Made by a program: the position numbers and the translations under genes
Assembly (NCBI GenBank): GCA_026014745.1
Contig: JAOZHS010000002.1
Span: 124,001 to 188,000 of the forward strand
Direction: 5' to 3'
DNA: 64,000 nt
DNA from: Candidatus Bathyarchaeota archaeon
GTDB lineage: Archaea; Thermoproteota; Bathyarchaeia; Bathyarchaeales; Bathycorpusculaceae
Shown here: piece by piece, positions 60,949 through 64,000 of the stretch
Layout: every line of letters begins with the position of its first letter
Numbering within the stretch: position 1 is the stretch's first letter
Notes under the pieces: model-generated
Database searches by the model: none
Seen by the model: the letters and a program-made list of their open reading frames with translations, nothing else
What the model was told of the DNA's origin: nothing

Positions 60949-61920
60949 TTACACTCCAATATTTTTAATAAACCATGATTTCACCGAGAATTCGGTGCGA
61001 TAAATTGGGGGTTTGAGGTCGACTCGGTCGAGGTTTCGGTAGCCAGCGACGTCACAGTAGGTTACGCCATTAACTTGGGCGGTGCAGGAGGCGTAGTCGC
61101 AGAAGAGGCTGGCGGCTGTTTGACCATCGCTTGCATGGACGGTAGCGACAAGCAGCCACACATGACCGTCAGAATCAATGAGGTCGGGCAAATCGGCCTG
61201 CACAGCCACGGTAACAGACGAGTCGGCTGCAGTTGCCGCTGAAGTCTGGTTGTGCTGCCACGCCTCCGCCGCATTGTTCCAAACTTGGACTACGAAACCG
61301 TCGCCGCCAGGAGCCGTGCCATAACCCTCAAAAGATAACACTAACTGCTTCACAGTGTCGGGGGCGCTGTCAATTTTGAATCCTAGCAGCAAAACCGCCG
61401 ACTTGTCTGCCTCTGAAATGCTGATTTGGTAACGTGAGTCGTCGCTATACCACAATTCTTGATATTCACTGTCGGAGAGTTCAGCCCATCCAGATGTAGG
61501 GGGGTTTTCTGTGTCGCCATAAAATGCTTTTGAGCCCTCTTTTCCGACGCCTGCTCCGACAAAGCTATAGAGGGTCTCGTGGGGTTTGTTGCGGTTCTCG
61601 CAGATAACGCGGTTAACTTCATCCACAAGCTTGGCTCGAAGGCTTTTTCCGCCTTCAGCGGCGTTTAGCATGTCGGCTGCCCAAACATTAACCCGCAAAG
61701 CCGCGGTGCGCTGTCGGATTTTACCAGTTAAATCAATTTTCTTATCCAAGCAATCCGCCAAAGCCACCGTAACCTGCCCATCGCCGCTGCGCAGCGCGTC
61801 GCTGTTTTGCCATTCACCCGACACGGTAACTGTCGCTAAACTGCCATTATCCTTTACCACATGCAGATTATTCCGCAGTAGCCGCATTATGGTGACGGCG
61901 GGGTCTTCAGTTTGGCTCAT
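60949..61920 (-). CDS. Tail terminator-like protein with beta-sandwich insert
   Basis: 323 residues. The N-terminus (AVTIMRLLRNNLHVV...VTVALADCLDKKIDLTGKIRQRTAALRVNVWA...RAKLVDEVNRVICENR) fits the tail-terminator fold. From ~145 an inserted beta domain (AVLLLGFKIDSAPDTVKQLVLSFEGYGTAPGGDGFVVQVWNNAAEAW) resembles discoidin-like or carbohydrate-binding modules, and the terminator fold resumes with YRNLDRVDLKPPIYRTEFSVKSWF. Overlaps the head-closure gene by four bases. Both this and the hub protein carry such inserts. Confidence 0.65.
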   Translation of the reverse strand: MSQTEDPAVTIMRLLRNNLHVVKDNGSLATVTVSGEWQNSDALRSGDGQVTVALADCLDKKIDLTGKIRQRTAALRVNVWAADMLNAAEGGKSLRAKLVDEVNRVICENRNKPHETLYSFVGAGVGKEGSKAFYGDTENPPTSGWAELSDSEYQELWYSDDSRYQISISEADKSAVLLLGFKIDSAPDTVKQLVLSFEGYGTAPGGDGFVVQVWNNAAEAWQHNQTSAATAADSSVTVAVQADLPDLIDSDGHVWLLVATVHASDGQTAASLFCDYASCTAQVNGVTYCDVAGYRNLDRVDLKPPIYRTEFSVKSWFIKNIGV

Positions 61921-63332
61921 TGATGTAGCCTCCGCAGCGTCGCTTTGCGGAACAGGACTTGGTCTTTTAGGGTGAAGTCTTGGGTGGTGGTGACTTCGTA
62001 GTCGAGTCCGTTGCGGGTGACTTTGTCATGTCGACGGAGCGGTGCGTAGACGTGTAGGGTGAGGTAGTCGGTGGTGAGGTAGCCGGGTTCGAGGAGGAGT
62101 TCTTCAGTTTTCTGGGGCAACACGATGGCTTTTATTGTGGTGGCTTCGCCGTAGACTGGGCTGTCGCCTGTTTGGATTTGAGGGTGAAGGGTGAGGTTTT
62201 CGCCTTTGCTTCCCAGCACCTGCACAAACCTTGTCAGGGGCGCCTCATAATCCGCAAACATTATTCCAAGCCAGCACACCGTCGCCATGGCCTGCTTAAC
62301 CTCAACGGGCGCGTAATCAGCGTGTCTGGGACCCCAAAACATGAACGCCTCCGCGTGGGCACTGATGGTCTGCGCGCTATGGGCGTAGGAGGGTTGGTCG
62401 TGGCGTTGGCGGATTTTTCCAAGGATGCCCGCAGTGACGGCGTCGTAGTAGTTGCAGGCGGGGGTTTTGGTTTTGACGTTTAGGTAACCTGCCCAGCAGA
62501 CCGCGGGGTTGTAGGCGGGGTATAGAGGCGATTCAGCAATGGCGCCTAATGCTTCATAGACGTTTTTGACGGTTCCGCTGTAGCCTTCGTAATCGTTGAG
62601 ACCCAAGAGGGCATAGGCGATGGAGTCATCGTAGACTGTGTCGTCGCCTAAGCCTACCCTGTGCCATCCACCGTCGCCGGCTGGTTGGGGATCAAAAAAT
62701 AGGGCTAATGCTTCTATGCCGGGGCGGTAAAAGTTGGCGGCATCTTGGACCATAACCTGATAAGCTGCCTTGTTTGCGGGGTCAGCTTCCGTTAGCAAGC
62801 CCAACGCAACCAAATTGTAGAGAGATTCCACATCCATCTGAGGCTGCCACACACCCGAATCGTCAACGGCGCGGGCAAATCCACCGTGATAACGGTCATG
62901 CACTCCTTGCTCGGAGGGGCGATGTTGCATGTTGTAGAGAAAAGTGCCCACGGCAAGTTTAGCCGCATCCAAATAGGCACCATCCGAGGTCAACTCGTAC
63001 GCTTTCAGCAAGGCAGGAACCACGCGGCCCACGTCCACGCTGTAGCAGGCGACGCCGTTTTCGGTGCATACAAACCCGCCAAACGTCGCTTTCTGGCGGT
63101 CTTGTACTTGTTGGGTGAGCAGCCAGTCGGCGAGTTCCACGATTTTAGCTTCAATTTCACTGCTGCGGTCTTCAAACTGCAAGTTAAAGTAGGCTTCATA
63201 GAGAAAATCCACCCCAAACCCAGCGGCAAATGCTGCTTTGCCCCACGTCAAATCGGGCCCCGTTTGGGGGTCTACATAGAGGTAGGGGGCGTTGTCCATG
63301 ACAAATTGGTAGTAGACTTCGGGAACCTGCAT
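61917..63332 (-). CDS. Alpha/alpha-toroid protein with C-terminal head-closure-like domain
   Basis: 471 residues. Residues ~25-365 form an alpha/alpha toroid: a series of paired helices with Trp/Gly-rich loops (TFGGFVCTENGVACYSVDVGRVVPALLKAYELT; YHGGFARAVDDSGVWQPQMDVESLYNLVALGLL; TVYDDSIAYALLGLNDYEGY), seen in unsaturated-glucuronyl hydrolases and related enzymes. Residues ~370-471 (SPVYGEATTIKAIVLPQKTEELLLEPGYLTTDYLTLHVYAPL...DQVLFRKATLRR) look like a small head-closure beta barrel. The gene lies exactly where head closure is expected. Enzyme activity is not established. Confidence 0.65.
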   Translation of the reverse strand: MQVPEVYYQFVMDNAPYLYVDPQTGPDLTWGKAAFAAGFGVDFLYEAYFNLQFEDRSSEIEAKIVELADWLLTQQVQDRQKATFGGFVCTENGVACYSVDVGRVVPALLKAYELTSDGAYLDAAKLAVGTFLYNMQHRPSEQGVHDRYHGGFARAVDDSGVWQPQMDVESLYNLVALGLLTEADPANKAAYQVMVQDAANFYRPGIEALALFFDPQPAGDGGWHRVGLGDDTVYDDSIAYALLGLNDYEGYSGTVKNVYEALGAIAESPLYPAYNPAVCWAGYLNVKTKTPACNYYDAVTAGILGKIRQRHDQPSYAHSAQTISAHAEAFMFWGPRHADYAPVEVKQAMATVCWLGIMFADYEAPLTRFVQVLGSKGENLTLHPQIQTGDSPVYGEATTIKAIVLPQKTEELLLEPGYLTTDYLTLHVYAPLRRHDKVTRNGLDYEVTTTQDFTLKDQVLFRKATLRRLHQ

Positions 63333-63334
63333 GA

Positions 63335-63688
63335 CTATGCGCTCCGGAGGCTGGGCTTTTTTAGGCTGCAGAGGAGACGTTCGACTTCAGCTTGGAGGAC
63401 GGCGAGGGGCGGCGTGTTGCCTGCTACGCTGATGTTTTGGTCGCCAACGCTGAAGTTTAACCCGACTGCGGAGCCGCCTGTTAAGTAGCAGATTGCGTAG
63501 ACTGCGGAGAGCAGGGTTATGAATTCTTTTTCTGCGTCAGTGCAGCCTGTGGGGTCGACGGGTTTGTTTAGTTCTAGTGCGAGTGTGGTTGCGGCGCGGT
63601 TGACCATTTTTTGCAGCTTATCGTCGGGGATGTCGCTGCTGGTCAGATTGATGGTGTCGCGTACGTCGCTAAAGGTTACGTTTGCCAT
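63335..63688 (-). CDS. Head-tail connector protein (gp6-like)
   Basis: 117 residues, helical. FSDVRDTINLTSSDIPDDKLQKMVNRAATTLALELNKPV matches the start of phage head-tail connector proteins (first ~20 residues then D-D-x-L-x-x-x-I/V-x-x-A). EFITLLSAVYAICYLTGGSAVGLNFSVGD continues the pattern. Docks on the portal ring. ATG at 63688 with a short purine stretch upstream. First gene of this cluster after a 229-bp gap. Confidence 0.75.
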   Translation of the reverse strand: MANVTFSDVRDTINLTSSDIPDDKLQKMVNRAATTLALELNKPVDPTGCTDAEKEFITLLSAVYAICYLTGGSAVGLNFSVGDQNISVAGNTPPLAVLQAEVERLLCSLKKPSLRSA

Positions 63689-63917
63689 TTTGGGTTTACC
63701 TCAAGCTGACAACAGGCGAATAAGCGCGATTTAAAGAATTTTGAGGTTATAAAGGCAGAAAAATACCTATTTTCAACAATAAGCTAATTTTTAAAGGTAT
63801 TTCATAAAAATGCTTTTTTGAAATAGATTAAAAAACCAGCCATTACCCAAGCAAAAAGCTTGCCAGCCCAAAAACCAACAAAAAAAGAAAACAAAAAAGC
63901 AGGGATAAACACTCAGT

Positions 63918-64000
63918 CTATACTTCACTCTTCACCTTAGCCAAATACTTATTCACCAAACCCGAACCCGAAACCGCAACATTCACCAACCCACCAGAAA
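63918..64000 (-). CDS. C-terminal end of an upstream provirus gene (cut by window edge)
   Basis: The minus-strand frame SGGLVNVAVSGSGLVNKYLAKVKSEV then TAG at 63918-63920 is open to the window edge. By position before the connector it may be the capsid or scaffold gene, but 27 residues are too few to assign. The 229 bp between it and the connector gene are A/T-rich and hold no gene. Confidence 0.55.
   Translation of the reverse strand, partial: SGGLVNVAVSGSGLVNKYLAKVKSEV

Larger units (their letters stand above)
56878..64000 (-). mobile_element. Tailed provirus, head-tail and tail module (continues past right edge)
   Basis: Nine tightly packed minus-strand genes follow the order of tailed dsDNA viruses: end of an upstream gene (perhaps capsid), connector, head closure, tail terminator, tail tube, frameshifting tail chaperone, gp10-like protein, tape measure and baseplate hub. 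Overlaps of four bases occur at several junctions. No integrase or att is visible on this side, and the left limit (57.0 or up to 56.8 kb) is a guess. The element is an archaeal siphovirus-like provirus or a decayed or domesticated part of one. Confidence 0.8.

Noticed and set aside
1-64000. CRISPR array
   Set aside because: No series of regularly spaced identical repeats was seen; the only tandem repeats are the coding pentapeptide repeats at 53.3-53.6 kb.

Overview
This is an archaeal chromosome segment, most likely from the Bathyarchaeia or a nearby lineage of the Thermoproteota (TACK) group. The evidence is archaeal RNA polymerase B and A subunits, each encoded as one unsplit gene and followed by ribosomal protein L30e and archaeal NusA. 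There is also an archaeal thermosome, an archaeal-type HMG-CoA synthase, surface proteins with a C-terminal VPEFP-plus-membrane tail, and an archaeal tRNA-Leu(CAA) with an intron next to the anticodon. The lineage is an inference from gene content; no marker was searched.

Layout. 0-10.7 kb: end of a trehalose-synthase-like glycosyltransferase, a one-finger C2H2 protein, the rpoB-rpoA-rpl30e-nusA operon, and a DNA methyltransferase with a small nuclease-like neighbour. 11.4-18.4 kb: a complete, A-rich integrated element (here E1) in the 3' end of tRNA-Leu, bounded by a 26-bp direct repeat. It carries an integrase, a two-gene FRG + DUF262 cassette (candidate defence system), an HUH rolling-circle replication protein with two small partners, a degenerate recombinase-like protein and a surface protein. 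18.4-36.6 kb: a patchwork of chromosomal genes (CBS-HPF protein, thermosome, radical SAM enzyme, glycogen branching enzyme, methylglyoxal synthase, sensor kinase) mixed with signs of older integrations: an integrase fragment, a second int-end/att copy at 31.9 kb, two tRNA 3'-end scars near 36.2 and 36.5 kb, several small ribbon-helix-helix genes and broken genes.

36.6-56.8 kb: mostly ordinary chromosome, with a metallo-hydrolase, tRNA-dihydrouridine synthase, an Imm5-like protein, surface and membrane proteins, a MacB-like ABC exporter, nicotinate phosphoribosyltransferase, and an operon pairing a thiolase that has lost its catalytic residues with a DUF35-HMG-CoA synthase fusion. A pentapeptide-repeat protein, very small Cys-rich proteins and a PH-domain membrane protein follow. 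56.9-64.0 kb: the head-tail and tail module of a tailed provirus, read on the minus strand and continuing beyond the right edge. It has connector, head closure fused to a toroid domain, tail terminator, tail tube, tail-assembly chaperone with a textbook -1 frameshift site, gp10-like protein, short tape measure and baseplate hub protein.

Two cross-cutting signals deserve attention. The first is a 16-bp palindrome GTCAAG-N4-CTTGAC that recurs at four intergenic sites, mainly near surface-protein and pncB promoters. The second is the recurrence of one family of surface protein next to tRNA-derived att sites, in E1 and again at 35.4-36.1 kb. All assignments come from reading the sequence; no database search was possible.
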